Assembly (NCBI RefSeq): GCF_002934545.1 | Contig: NZ_PTJA01000018.1 | Coordinates: 1 to 64,000, forward strand | Length of the DNA: 64,000 nucleotides | Direction of reading: 5' to 3' | Source: Lacrimispora xylanisolvens | GTDB lineage: Bacteria; Bacillota; Clostridia; Lachnospirales; Lachnospiraceae | Shown: in pieces, positions 1-10,722 of the stretch | Layout: the number at the start of each line of letters is the position of its first letter | How positions within the stretch are numbered: position 1 is the first letter of the stretch | The notes under the pieces: generated by a model | What the model was told of the DNA's origin: nothing | Databases searched by the model: none | Seen by the model: only the letters and a program-made list of their open reading frames with translations | Position numbers and translations under genes: made by a program

Positions 1-129
1 GTTCTGAATTTCTCATTCAAAGCTGTTCAAACACAGCTTATTATTAGAATTTTCAGGGTTTTACATACTGTTCAATCTTCTGTTTTCAAAGTGCTTTTTG
101 TTGTTATCTTTCTCAACAGCAACCCATTT

Positions 130-243
130 AGTATATCATGTTGCCGTTTCTTTGTCAACAACTTTTTTTATTTTCTTTTTTTGATTTCTTTCACTGTTTT
201 TCGACAGCTGGTATATAATACCATGGTTTTTTTTAACTGTCAA
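130..243 (-). promoter_or_regulatory. Tandem rRNA operon promoters P1 and P2
   Basis: Read leftwards, two sigma-A promoters stand in tandem. P1 has TTGACA at 238-243, a 17-nt spacer and TATTAT at 215-220. P2 has TTGACA at 153-158, a 17-nt spacer and TATACT at 130-135. The sequence left of P2 contains a boxA-like AGCACTTTGAAAAC typical of 16S rRNA leaders. I infer that a 16S-23S-5S operon starts just beyond position 1, as often seen next to gyrA in Firmicutes. No rRNA itself is in the window, and 1-292 holds no credible protein gene. Confidence 0.85.
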
Positions 244-292
244 CCACTTTTTTCACTGTCTAAGAGAAAAAAATAATCATTTGGATTTGAGC

Positions 293-379
293 GGAGAAAG
301 AGGGATTTGAACCCTCGCGCCGGTCACCCGACCTACACCCTTAGCAGGGGCGCCTCTTCGGCCTCTTGAGTATTTCTCC
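293..379 (-). tRNA. tRNA-Ser (anticodon GCU)
   Basis: The reverse strand folds as an 87-nt class II tRNA. It has a 7-bp acceptor (GGAGAAA with TTTCTCC), the anticodon stem CGCCC/GGGTG with loop CTGCTAA (anticodon GCT, reading AGC/AGU), a long variable arm typical of Ser, and the T-loop GTTCAAATC. The discriminator base is G, as usual for tRNA-Ser. CCA is not encoded. It is a single gene between plsC and the rRNA promoters. Confidence 0.95.
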
Positions 380-439
380 GTAGTTCTTAATCTCCATATG
401 ATTCGTCTATCAAGTATATCTTTTCCAGACGCATTGACA

Positions 440-468
440 ATTATACAAAATATAATTCGACTTGTCAA
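440..468 (-). promoter_or_regulatory. Consensus promoter of tRNA-Ser
   Basis: TTGACA at 463-468, a 17-nt spacer and TATAAT at 440-445 on the reverse strand form a perfect sigma-A consensus about 60 nt before the tRNA. The -35 hexamer overlaps the plsC stop codon (465-467), so the tRNA has its own strong promoter even though plsC is read in the same direction. Confidence 0.85.
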
Positions 469-1178
469 CCCATTTTTTGATTTATTTCTTCCTGTATTTT
501 ATCATGCACCAATTCTGCAATCTGAGTGGTCTTTAACTTCTGATAATCCTCGTAATACAGTGGTTTTAGAAAGCAGACCTCCACCTTCTGTTTTCTGGAG
601 GAATTCTCATCAAAGGGTTTAAAACTGTCAATTAATGCAACTGGTACAATGGGACAGCATGCATTTACCGCACTTTTAAATGTGCCTCCCTTAAATGGCA
701 GCAATTGGTTTCCCTCCCTGCTACGGGTCCCCTCTGCAAAGATAACAAAGTTCTTCTTCTCTTTTACCTCTGCGGTCATTCTGGATATAATATCTAAAGA
801 AGCTTTAATATCCTGGCGGTCTATATAGAAACCATCCAGAGCCTTTACCACTTCCTTAACCAAAATCAGATTGGCGGCCTCTTTTTTAACAACTACGCTT
901 AAAGGTTTCGGACAGGCTTCCATAATTGCCAGCATATCAAATAATCCCTGATGGTTTGGGAAGAGTATAAAACCGTTCTCGGAAGGTATATTCTCAACAC
1001 CATGGACCATGACTTCCACACGTCCTGATTTATTTACTTTCTTTACTACATTACGAATATATTCATAACGTTCTTTGTGAGGATAATATTCTTCCTTAAT
1101 CCCCATCTTCCTTATCTTATAATACCATAGGGGTACACGTAAAAAATTTCTTACTACCATATAGAAAATTCGGTTCAT
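465..1178 (-). CDS. plsC: 1-acyl-sn-glycerol-3-phosphate acyltransferase (PlsC family)
   Basis: This membrane-associated enzyme acylates lysophosphatidate to phosphatidate in phospholipid synthesis. The 237-residue protein shows the PlsC/LPLAT motifs in order: NHQGLFD (catalytic His76 and Asp81, HX4D type) and FAEGTRS (glycerol-phosphate binding, about residues 148-153). A hydrophobic N-terminal segment fits peripheral membrane contact, and the length is normal for the family. It lies 8 nt downstream of the fumarase beta gene and may be cotranscribed with it. A role in another LPLAT reaction cannot be excluded. Confidence 0.88.
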   Translation of the reverse strand: MNRIFYMVVRNFLRVPLWYYKIRKMGIKEEYYPHKERYEYIRNVVKKVNKSGRVEVMVHGVENIPSENGFILFPNHQGLFDMLAIMEACPKPLSVVVKKEAANLILVKEVVKALDGFYIDRQDIKASLDIISRMTAEVKEKKNFVIFAEGTRSREGNQLLPFKGGTFKSAVNACCPIVPVALIDSFKPFDENSSRKQKVEVCFLKPLYYEDYQKLKTTQIAELVHDKIQEEINQKMG

Positions 1179-1186
1179 GGACTGGT

Positions 1187-1738
1187 CTATTCCTCTCTGT
1201 ATTGTGTAAGTGCAGTTTCATATAGATTATTGCCTTCGCTGTCAATTACTACGATTACGGGGAAATCTTTAATTTCCAGACATCTGATTGCCTCTGTTCC
1301 CAGATCTTCATATGCAATTACTTTGGATGAAACAATACATTTGGAAAGAAGAGCACCTGCTCCACCTACTGCAGCAAAATAAACAGACTGATTTCTTATA
1401 ATTGCATCAATAACTTCTTTACTCCTTTTTCCTTTTCCAATCATGGCACCAAGTCCCAGATCCAGAAGCTGTGGAGTATATCGATCCATCCGGCTGGCTG
1501 TTGTGGGGCCTGCTGATCCGATGGGGCGCCCTTCTCTTGCGGGAGATGGACCCATATAGTAAATTACATTTCCTTTTATATCGAAAGGAAGATTTTCATT
1601 CTTATCAAGAGCTTCTTTCATTCTTTTATGTGCAGCATCTCTGGCTGTGTAGATGGTGCCAGTAAGATAGACGTAATCCCCTGCTTTCAATTTTTGTGCA
1701 TTTTCGTCACTGACTGGTGCATTTATATGATATTCCAT
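1187..1738 (-). CDS. Class I fumarate hydratase, beta subunit
   Basis: The beta subunit of the two-subunit, [4Fe-4S]-dependent fumarase/tartrate dehydratase family interconverts fumarate and L-malate in the cytosol. The 183-residue protein matches the fumarase C-terminal domain, including YYMGPSPAREGRPIGSAG and GKGKRSKEV. It follows the alpha gene by 21 nt, so the two form an operon and together equal one full-length class I fumarase. Fumarase and L(+)-tartrate dehydratase cannot be told apart from sequence alone; fumarase is preferred because no tartrate genes are nearby. Confidence 0.88.
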   Translation of the reverse strand: MEYHINAPVSDENAQKLKAGDYVYLTGTIYTARDAAHKRMKEALDKNENLPFDIKGNVIYYMGPSPAREGRPIGSAGPTTASRMDRYTPQLLDLGLGAMIGKGKRSKEVIDAIIRNQSVYFAAVGGAGALLSKCIVSSKVIAYEDLGTEAIRCLEIKDFPVIVVIDSEGNNLYETALTQYREE

Positions 1739-1759
1739 GGTTTTCTCCCTTATATAATC

Positions 1760-2602
1760 CTATATGATTCGGTGAGCATGCCGGTTTACATGGCAACAAA
1801 TGTTAACTGCAACAGGAAGACCAGCTATGTGAGTAGGGTAGGTTTCAATATTAACAGCAAGCGCAGTAACGGTTCCACCTAAACCTCCTGGTCCGATTCC
1901 CAGTTTATTAACTTTTTCAAGCATCTCTTTTTCCAGTTCTCTTACATATGGAATGGAGGGCTCTTCATTTAAGTCTCTGGTAAGTGCATGCTTTGCCATC
2001 TGAGCACATTTTTCAAACGTACCTCCAATACCAACGCCCACAACCATGGGCGGACATGCATTGGGTCCTGCATCCTTTACGGCGGTTAAAATAGATTCTT
2101 TTACTCCTTCCAGTCCGTCTGCTGGCTTTAACATAAATATGCGGCTCATATTTTCGCTTCCAAATCCTTTTGGTGCCACAGTTATATCAATCTGATCTCC
2201 CGGCACAATCTCATAATGGATGATTGCAGGCGTATTATCCTTTGTATTAATTCGTTCGATAGGTTCAACTACGGATTTTCTTAAATATCCTTCTGTATAG
2301 CCTTCCCTCACTCCCTGATTCACTGCATCAGACAATCCAGCTCCTTCTATATGTACATCCTGTCCGATTTTTAAAAATATGACCGCCATTCCAGTATCCT
2401 GACAAATGGGAATCAAATCTTCTCTGGCTATGTCTAAGTTCTCCTTCAGCTGACAAAGAATTTGTTTTCCTAATGCCGATTTTTCTTTTTCGGCTGATTG
2501 TAAAAATACTTCTTCCATGTCCTTTGACAGGATATGATTTGCTTCTATACACATTTCCTTAATATTCTCTGTTATTTCTTCTGCTCTTATGGTTCTGATC
2601 AT
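1760..2602 (-). CDS. Class I fumarate hydratase, alpha subunit
   Basis: This catalytic Fe-S subunit partners the downstream beta subunit. Cys67 (in CQDTG), Cys183 (in NACPP) and a Cys at 269/270 are the expected ligands of the [4Fe-4S] cluster, whose fourth iron binds substrate. The length of 280 residues is normal for split class I enzymes. The start codon is preceded by GGAGGAGATC, a strong ribosome binding site. Such clusters are oxygen-labile, in keeping with an anaerobe. A promoter is visible at 2643-2671. Confidence 0.9.
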   Translation of the reverse strand: MIRTIRAEEITENIKEMCIEANHILSKDMEEVFLQSAEKEKSALGKQILCQLKENLDIAREDLIPICQDTGMAVIFLKIGQDVHIEGAGLSDAVNQGVREGYTEGYLRKSVVEPIERINTKDNTPAIIHYEIVPGDQIDITVAPKGFGSENMSRIFMLKPADGLEGVKESILTAVKDAGPNACPPMVVGVGIGGTFEKCAQMAKHALTRDLNEEPSIPYVRELEKEMLEKVNKLGIGPGGLGGTVTALAVNIETYPTHIAGLPVAVNICCHVNRHAHRII

Positions 2603-2642
2603 GATCTCCTCCAGACAAACGGTTACTACCTTTCCTTACTTA

Positions 2643-2671
2643 ATCATATACGAATCAAATGATGAAATCAA
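2643..2671 (-). promoter_or_regulatory. Promoter of the fumarase operon
   Basis: The reverse strand reads TTGATT (2666-2671), a 17-nt spacer and TATGAT (2643-2648), about 40 nt before the alpha-subunit start. It lies directly after the terminator of the upstream Rrf2 gene, so the fumarase genes form an independent unit. Confidence 0.6.
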
Positions 2672-2672
2672 G

Positions 2673-2704
2673 AAAAAAAAAGGGGAATGGCATACACCAT
2701 TCCC
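2673..2704 (-). terminator. Rho-independent terminator of the Rrf2 gene
   Basis: The reverse strand forms GGGAATGG / CCATTCCC with a 6-nt loop (2683-2704), followed by nine T residues. It sits 16 nt past the Rrf2 stop codon. Confidence 0.9.
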
Positions 2705-2719
2705 ACTAACTTTCTTTCA

Positions 2720-3145
2720 CTATATAATAAGCCGGCTCCGGATTAATTTTTCACGAATATCCTTTATGGTTATCTGCTCCATTCTCTCTCTGCATAACTC
2801 ATTCAGTTCACCGTAAATTTCATCCATCACTCCCGCCATACCGGAAGCAACCATGCAGGGATTGTTTTCATCTCCTGATTTCCAGGAAGATGATACAAAT
2901 GCCACATCAAGTGCATCGCTTATTTGTTTCAGACTTATTGTGTCCGGATCACCTATCAGATGATAGCCTCCCTCCAGACCTTCTTTTGTCGCAATAATAC
3001 CTGCCTTTTTTAACTTCGCCATAACTTTTCTAACGCGGGCAGGATTGGTGCAGACATTGGAAGCCAGTTCTTCGCTGGATGTAGTAATCTTCCTTTGATC
3101 CAGATATACCAGTCCGTGAACGGCAACTGCAAATTCACTTGTCAT
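2720..3145 (-). CDS. Rrf2 family transcriptional regulator
   Basis: A 141-residue Rrf2-type regulator with an N-terminal winged helix (MTSEFAVAVHGLVYL, then the helix-turn-helix around SSEELASNVCTNPARVRKVM and the wing GLEGGYHL). The start at 3145 is chosen because GGGGGA lies 6 nt upstream; a longer open frame to 3217 would begin inside the promoter. The protein lacks the spaced three-Cys cluster of IscR, so it is more like CymR-type or uncharacterised Rrf2 members that bind no Fe-S cluster. Its target is unknown; the divergent layout suggests autoregulation. Confidence 0.85.
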   Translation of the reverse strand: MTSEFAVAVHGLVYLDQRKITTSSEELASNVCTNPARVRKVMAKLKKAGIIATKEGLEGGYHLIGDPDTISLKQISDALDVAFVSSSWKSGDENNPCMVASGMAGVMDEIYGELNELCRERMEQITIKDIREKLIRSRLII

Positions 3146-3207
3146 GCTAATCCCCCATTCTACTAAATCTTGCATCATCATCTGTAATAATTGTTGTTTC
3201 AGTTTGT

Positions 3208-3236
3208 ATCTTACCAATTTGTATGCTGAATGTCAA
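3208..3236 (-). promoter_or_regulatory. Promoter of the Rrf2 gene
   Basis: TTGACA (3231-3236), a 17-nt spacer and TAAGAT (3208-3213) on the reverse strand. The transcript would start near 3201, leaving a leader of about 55 nt before the start codon at 3145. Confidence 0.7.
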
Positions 3237-3259
3237 GGGCATGAAGGGGAAATAAGGAC

Positions 3260-4582
3260 CTATTCATTCTTATCTTTTATACGGATTATTACTTTTTTTA
3301 TTACCCTGTCTTCTACTTCAAGAATGGAATAGTGATTTGCATCATCTTCAAGCTCCATGGGAATCTGGGATTTCATAGGAATAAAGCCAAGCAATTCAAT
3401 TAAATATCCGGACAATGTATCACAGGAACTGTCTATTTTTTCATGAAGAACCTCATCAAGATCGTAGAGAGAAATTCCTCCTAAAGCCCGAAACACAAAA
3501 GGTTCCAGTTCTGTAAGCAACGGCTCAGATTCTTCATATTCATCATGAATATCTCCCACAATCTCTTCAATCAGATCTTCCAGAGTGATCAAACCTGAAA
3601 CCCCTCCGTATTCATCAATTAAAATTGCCATCTTCAGCTTATTTTTCTGCATCTCAAGAAACAGATTATCCGTTTTTTTATTTTCCGGTATATAATACGG
3701 TTTTTGAAGGATCGCTCTAATATCAATGGCTTCAGGTTCCATCTTACTCATTTCAATTGAAAAATCCTTCATGGATAATATTCCGATTATATTATCGATA
3801 TCACCCTCGTAAACAGGAATTCTGGAATGTCTGGTATTTAGAATATCATTCAGGACCTGTTCTACAGGCTGCTCAATATTGATGGTTACCATGTCCTGTC
3901 TTGGAGTCATGATCTCTCTTGCTCTTTTATCATCAAAGAGGAAAATAGACTTAATCATTTCCTCCTCTATTTTATTAAATACGCCACTTTCCCTACCGGT
4001 CTGCAGCATGGTTCTTATTTCTTCCTCGGAAACTTCTTCTTCCAGATTTTCCGTCTTCATACCAAGTAACTTTAATACACCGTTTGTGGACACAGATAGA
4101 AGTTTGATAAATGGACCCAGCACTTTTGAAATCGCATAAATGGGACTGACTGCAAACAGACTGAATTTTTCCGCCTTTTGCAAAGCAATCCTCTTGGGAA
4201 CCAATTCACCAAAGACCAGATTAAAATAAGAGAGTAGGATGGTTACTGCCACCATAGCTAAACTTTTGCTATAAGGTACTCCAAGTAAGTAAAGCTTCGC
4301 CCCCAGAACCTGGGAAATTCCAGTTGCCGCTGAAGCACTTGAAAAGAATCCTGCAAATGTAATTGCTACCTGGATGGTTGATAAAAATCCCGTAGAGTCT
4401 TCTGAAAGCTTTTGAATCAAAATTGCTTTTTTGTTTCCGCTGTCTGCTAACATGCGGATCCTGTTTTTATTAACTGATACAACAGCCATTTCTGCCCCTG
4501 AAAAAAATGCGTTCATTATGGTAAGGGCTATGAGCAATAAAATCTGTGCGGATATCTGCGCCGCGCCTGGGTCAGTTTCCAA
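3260..4582 (-). CDS. CNNM/CorC-HlyC family membrane protein with CBS pair
   Basis: A 440-residue protein of the 'hemolysin C / CorC' family, linked to Mg2+ (or other divalent cation) homeostasis. An N-terminal CNNM membrane domain (about 10-200, with NAFFSGAEMAVVS) is followed by a CBS pair (about 215-345, with TPRQDMVTI and the typical DEYGGVSGLITLEDLIEEIVG) and a CorC_HlyC domain (about 355-435). The start is a TTG codon with AAAGGAGG 9 nt upstream; the next ATG would remove the first membrane segment. Cation transport is family knowledge; the old name hemolysin is not supported as a function. Confidence 0.85.
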   Translation of the reverse strand: METDPGAAQISAQILLLIALTIMNAFFSGAEMAVVSVNKNRIRMLADSGNKKAILIQKLSEDSTGFLSTIQVAITFAGFFSSASAATGISQVLGAKLYLLGVPYSKSLAMVAVTILLSYFNLVFGELVPKRIALQKAEKFSLFAVSPIYAISKVLGPFIKLLSVSTNGVLKLLGMKTENLEEEVSEEEIRTMLQTGRESGVFNKIEEEMIKSIFLFDDKRAREIMTPRQDMVTINIEQPVEQVLNDILNTRHSRIPVYEGDIDNIIGILSMKDFSIEMSKMEPEAIDIRAILQKPYYIPENKKTDNLFLEMQKNKLKMAILIDEYGGVSGLITLEDLIEEIVGDIHDEYEESEPLLTELEPFVFRALGGISLYDLDEVLHEKIDSSCDTLSGYLIELLGFIPMKSQIPMELEDDANHYSILEVEDRVIKKVIIRIKDKNE

Positions 4583-4611
4583 GCTTAATTTCCTCCTTTA
4601 ATATGGATCAA

Positions 4612-4658
4612 AGAAAAAGTCTCAGGAAGCAGTAAAATAAAAATTGCTGCAGCCTGAG
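4612..4658 (-). terminator. Terminator of gyrBA
   Basis: On the reverse strand CTCAGG (4653-4658) pairs with CCTGAG (4621-4626), with further AGCA/TGCT pairing inside and a T-rich tail at 4612-4618. It lies 78 nt past the gyrA stop codon. Confidence 0.75.
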
Positions 4659-4735
4659 CCTTTTCACTGTCCTTTATTGTTGATTGGTATTATAAAATAA
4701 AGAACAATATTTTGCTATATCGTTTGTGTTAAGAT

Positions 4736-7309
4736 TTATTCTTCGGTCTCTGTTATATCTTCCGTCTCCGGAGCATCTTCCGTTTGAACAGGTTCTTCTA
4801 CATCCTCAAGATCCAGTTCATCCAAACCTTCTCCTTCAGATTTGCTTCCGTCATCCCGGACTTTTGCAATACTTGCAACCATGATATCGGAATCCTGATC
4901 AATGTTCATTAATTTTACACCAGAAGTATTTCTTCCAATAACGGAGATATCATTAACGGAAATTCTGATTACAATTCCTTCTGTCGTGATAAGAAGAAGA
5001 TCATGATCATCCTGAACCAGCTTGGCTCCTACTATATCACCGGTTTTTTCTGTGATCTTATAACACAGAACACCTTTACCGCCTCTTCTTTGAGGTGTGA
5101 ATTCTTCAATAGGAGTTCTTTTGCCCATTCCATTTTCAGAAACGATCAAAAGCTTGGGTCCCTGGGAATCCATCTGCATTCCTACTACCTGATCATCATC
5201 ATTTAACTTCATACCAATTACACCGATGGAGACACGGCCTGTAACACGTACATCCTTTTCATGGAAACGGATACACTGTCCTTTCTTTGTCACCAGGAAT
5301 ATATCATTGGTATCATCAGTAGCTTTTACTTCAATCAGTTCATCATTTTCACGCAGAACAATTGCCTGAAGACCGTTCTTTCTCACATTGGCATATTCCA
5401 TCATCGGTGTTTTCTTAACCATACCGTTTTTGGTTGCCATAAATAAGAACTTGTCATCATCATATTCTTTCATTGGAATAATGGCTGTAATGTTTTCACC
5501 TGGAAGCATCTGAAGAAGATTTACAATGGCAGTCCCCCTGGAGGTCCGGCTTCCTTCCGGTATCATATAAGTCTTTAACCGGTAAACACGTCCTGTATTG
5601 GTAAAGAACATGAGATAGTGGTGGGTCGTTGTCATCATCAGATCTTCAATGTAGTCCTGATCAATGGTCTGCATTCCCTTGATACCTCTACCGCCACGAT
5701 TCTGGTTTTTGAAATTGTCCACGGACATTCTCTTAATGTAACCAAGCTTTGTCATGGCAACGATAGTACTTTCATCAGGAATTAAGTCTTCCATTGACAT
5801 ATCAAACTCATCAAATCCAATGGAGGTTCTTCTATCATCTCCATATTTAGCAGAAATAATACTGATTTCCTCTTTGATTACTCCAAGAAGCTTCTTTTCA
5901 TCTGCGAGTATGGCCTTTAATTCTGCAATTCTCATTTCCAGTTCTTTGTATTCGTTTTCCAGCTTCTCTCTTTCCAGACCGGTAAGAGCTCTTAAACGCA
6001 TATCAACGATTGCCTGGGACTGGGGATCACTTAAACCAAACCGGCTCATAAGTTCTGCTTTTGCAATCTGGACATTTTGGGATGCTCTGATGATGTGAAT
6101 TACTTCATCAATATTATCCAGGGCAATGAGCAATCCTTCCAAGATATGAGCCCGTTCCTCTGCCTTGTTCAAATCGTAACGGGTTCTTCTGGTTACAACC
6201 TCTTTCTGGTGCTCCAGGTAATAGTTTAACATCTGTACCAGATTTAACACTTTGGGTTCCAGCACTCCAGACTGATTCTTAACAAGTGCTATCATGATAA
6301 CGCCAAAAGTATCCTGAAGCTGGGTATGTTTAAGCAGCTGGTTTAAAATTACGTTGGCATTGGCATCGCGGCGAAGTTCTATGCAGATTCTCATACCAGT
6401 ACGGTCTGATTCATCCCGAAGGTCTGTAATACCATCGATTTTTTTATCTTTTACCAGCTCTGCAATTTTTTCAATCAGTCGGGCTTTATTAACCATGTAA
6501 GGAAGCTCCGTAACAATAATACGGCTCTTTCCATTGGGCATAGACTCAATATCACTGACTGCTCTTACACGGATCTTGCCTCTTCCTGTACGGTAAGCTT
6601 CTTCTATGCCACGTTTTCCCAGGATGGTTGCACCTGTAGGAAAATCTGGTCCTTTTATAATTTCCAGAATTTCTTCCATGGTAGTTTCTCTATCTTCATC
6701 AACCTGATTATCTATGATCTTCAGAACCGCCCCAATGACTTCTCTTAAGTTATGAGGAGGAATATTGGTTGCCATACCTACTGCAATGCCTGACGTACCA
6801 TTAACCAGAAGATTGGGATAACGGGCTGGAAGCACATCGGGCTCCCTCTCTGTCTCATCAAAGTTCGGACTGAAATCAACGGTATCTTTATTAATATCTG
6901 CAAGCATTTCCATGGAGATTTTACTTAAACGGGCTTCTGTATACCTCATGGCAGCTGCGCCGTCTCCATCCACAGAACCGAAGTTTCCGTGCCCGTCTAC
7001 CAGAGGATATCTGGTGGACCATTCCTGTGCTAAATTTACCAGGGCTCCGTAAATAGAGCTGTCACCATGTGGGTGATACTTACCCATGGTATCACCAACG
7101 ATACGGGCACATTTACGATGTGGCTTATCCGGACCGTTGTTGAGCTCTATCATGGAATACAGGACTCTTCTCTGAACCGGTTTTAATCCGTCTCGGACAT
7201 CCGGCAGTGCCCTGGAAGCAATGACGCTCATGGCATAATCGATATACGATTTTTCCATGGTCTTTTTTAAGTCCACGTCATGAACTTTATCAAAGATATT
7301 TGGTTCCAT
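4736..7309 (-). CDS. gyrA: DNA gyrase subunit A
   Basis: The breaking-rejoining subunit of type IIA topoisomerase introduces negative supercoils together with GyrB. The 857-residue protein shows the winged-helix domain with catalytic Tyr123 ([12 protein letters not shown]), the coiled-coil tower and a C-terminal beta-pinwheel with the GyrA-box QRRGGKG, which identifies gyrase rather than ParC. The tail is acidic ([19 protein letters not shown]). In the quinolone region [12 protein letters not shown], Ser84 is kept, but the position equal to E. coli Asp87 is Gly88. GGAGG precedes the ATG, and the gene follows gyrB by 14 nt. Confidence 0.98.
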   Translation of the reverse strand: MEPNIFDKVHDVDLKKTMEKSYIDYAMSVIASRALPDVRDGLKPVQRRVLYSMIELNNGPDKPHRKCARIVGDTMGKYHPHGDSSIYGALVNLAQEWSTRYPLVDGHGNFGSVDGDGAAAMRYTEARLSKISMEMLADINKDTVDFSPNFDETEREPDVLPARYPNLLVNGTSGIAVGMATNIPPHNLREVIGAVLKIIDNQVDEDRETTMEEILEIIKGPDFPTGATILGKRGIEEAYRTGRGKIRVRAVSDIESMPNGKSRIIVTELPYMVNKARLIEKIAELVKDKKIDGITDLRDESDRTGMRICIELRRDANANVILNQLLKHTQLQDTFGVIMIALVKNQSGVLEPKVLNLVQMLNYYLEHQKEVVTRRTRYDLNKAEERAHILEGLLIALDNIDEVIHIIRASQNVQIAKAELMSRFGLSDPQSQAIVDMRLRALTGLEREKLENEYKELEMRIAELKAILADEKKLLGVIKEEISIISAKYGDDRRTSIGFDEFDMSMEDLIPDESTIVAMTKLGYIKRMSVDNFKNQNRGGRGIKGMQTIDQDYIEDLMMTTTHHYLMFFTNTGRVYRLKTYMIPEGSRTSRGTAIVNLLQMLPGENITAIIPMKEYDDDKFLFMATKNGMVKKTPMMEYANVRKNGLQAIVLRENDELIEVKATDDTNDIFLVTKKGQCIRFHEKDVRVTGRVSIGVIGMKLNDDDQVVGMQMDSQGPKLLIVSENGMGKRTPIEEFTPQRRGGKGVLCYKITEKTGDIVGAKLVQDDHDLLLITTEGIVIRISVNDISVIGRNTSGVKLMNIDQDSDIMVASIAKVRDDGSKSEGEGLDELDLEDVEEPVQTEDAPETEDITETEE

Positions 7310-7323
7310 TTTATTTCCTCCAA

Positions 7324-9261
<1,938 letters not shown>

Positions 9262-10347
9262 TTAATTTTCATTGTCTACGGTACCGTTTATTACCTTAAA
9301 TATTTTATCAATATGGAACCGGTCATTTACAAAATCCTCCAGTCCCGTACAGGTAATTACAGTCTGTATATGATTAATTCCTGCCAGTAATTGATTCTGT
9401 CTGCTGTTATCCAGTTCAGACAGTACATCATCCAGCAAAAGAATGGGATAATCATGCACAATGTTTTCTACCAGTTCTATTTCTGCCAGTTTTAAAGATA
9501 AAGCTGCAGTCCGTTGTTGCCCCTGAGAACCAAACCGCCTGATATCAATGCCATTCACCATGAAACTTAAATCGTCCCGATGGGGGCCTGTCAGAGTAGT
9601 TCTCTGTTTCAGATCCTGACTTCTGCTTCGTCTTAAGGTTTCTTCAAAAGAATCCGCCTCTACATCTGGTTCATAAAGAATATGCAAGGATTCTTTATCC
9701 CCGGATAACTTTCGGTGGATGGGTTCAATAATCATTCCAAGTCTCTCTACAAATTCTTTTCTGTACAGAATAATTTCTTTCCCATACTGCACCAGCTGCA
9801 TGTCCCAGATATCCAGTGTTTCTTCGTAATCCGGGCGAAATGCAAGATCTTTTAATAATTTATTACGCTGTGTCACAATCCGGTTATACTGGACTAATGA
9901 GTGTACATACAGCTTATTAAGTTGACATAATTCCATGTCAACGAACCGACGCCTTTCTGCCGGTCCGTTTTTTATGAGATTTAAGTCTTCCGGAGAAAAA
10001 AATACAACGTTGACAATTCCAAATAATTCGCTGGCTTTGCGGATGGGCACGCCATTAACCGCTACGCCTTTGGCTTTATTCTTTTTCAAATGCATGTCAA
10101 TCCGGTATGGAATGTCATTCTTTCTGACGTTTAGCTTGATATGCGACTCATCCCTGTCAAACTGTATGATTTCCTTGTCCTTGCTGCCTCTGTGGGATTT
10201 TGTCGTAGCACAGACATAGATAGCTTCTAAGACATTTGTTTTCCCCTGGGCATTGTCCCCATAGAGTATATTGGTTCCCTGACTAAAATCCATATGTAAT
10301 TCATCATAGTTGCGATAATTCTTAAGCTCTATCGATTCAATGATCAT
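9262..10347 (-). CDS. recF: DNA replication and repair protein RecF
   Basis: An SMC-like ATPase that helps load RecA at gaps, 361 residues. Walker A is GDNAQGKTN near the N-terminus, the signature and Walker B are QGQQRTAALSLKLAE and LLLDDVLSELD. The start MIIESIELKNYRNY at 10347 gives the usual RecF length. The frame stays open further upstream through tandem repeats (10360-10501), which could add 44 residues with a repeated 17-residue unit, but those residues are repeat-derived. The only Shine-Dalgarno (GAGGA) comes from the repeat and is about 13 nt away, so the exact start is uncertain. Confidence 0.95.
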   Translation of the reverse strand: MIIESIELKNYRNYDELHMDFSQGTNILYGDNAQGKTNVLEAIYVCATTKSHRGSKDKEIIQFDRDESHIKLNVRKNDIPYRIDMHLKKNKAKGVAVNGVPIRKASELFGIVNVVFFSPEDLNLIKNGPAERRRFVDMELCQLNKLYVHSLVQYNRIVTQRNKLLKDLAFRPDYEETLDIWDMQLVQYGKEIILYRKEFVERLGMIIEPIHRKLSGDKESLHILYEPDVEADSFEETLRRSRSQDLKQRTTLTGPHRDDLSFMVNGIDIRRFGSQGQQRTAALSLKLAEIELVENIVHDYPILLLDDVLSELDNSRQNQLLAGINHIQTVITCTGLEDFVNDRFHIDKIFKVINGTVDNEN

Positions 10348-10359
10348 GGATGTTGTAAT

Positions 10360-10501
10360 TTCCTCTCTATTGTCCATGCTTTCTGGACATAAAGGTATGC
10401 CCACAGGGCGTTCCTCTCTATTGTCCATGCTTTCTGGACATAAAGGTATGCCCACAGGGCGTTCCTCTCTATTGTCCATGCTTTCTGGACATAAAGGTAT
10501 G
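10360..10501 (-). repeat. Tandem 51-nt hairpin repeat, 2.8 copies, before recF
   Basis: Copies lie at 10360-10410 and 10411-10461, with a partial copy at 10462-10501; they are virtually identical. Each contains TGTCCATGCTTTCTGGACA (6-bp stem, 7-nt loop) and GCCCACAGGGC (4-bp stem). Read with the operon, each unit ends in AGAGAGGAA, a Shine-Dalgarno-like sequence. The unit is a multiple of three and open in at least two frames. It is related to the block at 10723-10826. Confidence 0.9.
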
Positions 10502-10512
10502 GCTGTTTAGTA

Positions 10513-10719
10513 TCACTCAATTTTAATGCTCTTACCATCGAATGTAACCATATCTCCGCTTCTTAATTTCTTCCCTCTCTGATACTCAGGCTGTCCATTA
10601 ACGGAAACAAGACCATCCTCGATAACAAACTTGGCATCAACACCGGAGCCTACCAGACCGGCAGCTTTTAACGCCTGTCCTAACTTAATATACTCATCCC
10701 TTAATTTTATTGTTTCCAT
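10513..10719 (-). CDS. yaaA: S4-domain RNA-binding protein YaaA
   Basis: A 68-residue S4-domain protein of the type always found between dnaN and recF in Firmicutes. The motif GLVGSGVDAKFVIEDGLVSVNGQPEYQRGKKL is an S4 RNA-binding fold. The start at 10719 (METIKLRDEY) follows GAGGAAACC; the AGAGGA is the end of the adjacent repeat unit. A start 7 codons upstream would lie within the repeat and is rejected. Its exact role in RNA or ribosome binding is not established. Confidence 0.9.
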   Translation of the reverse strand: METIKLRDEYIKLGQALKAAGLVGSGVDAKFVIEDGLVSVNGQPEYQRGKKLRSGDMVTFDGKSIKIE

Positions 10720-10722
10720 GGT

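Noticed and set aside
91-276. Open frame of 61 codons in the left edge
   Set aside because: It overlaps the two rRNA promoters on the other strand, is poor in coding signals and has no ribosome binding site.
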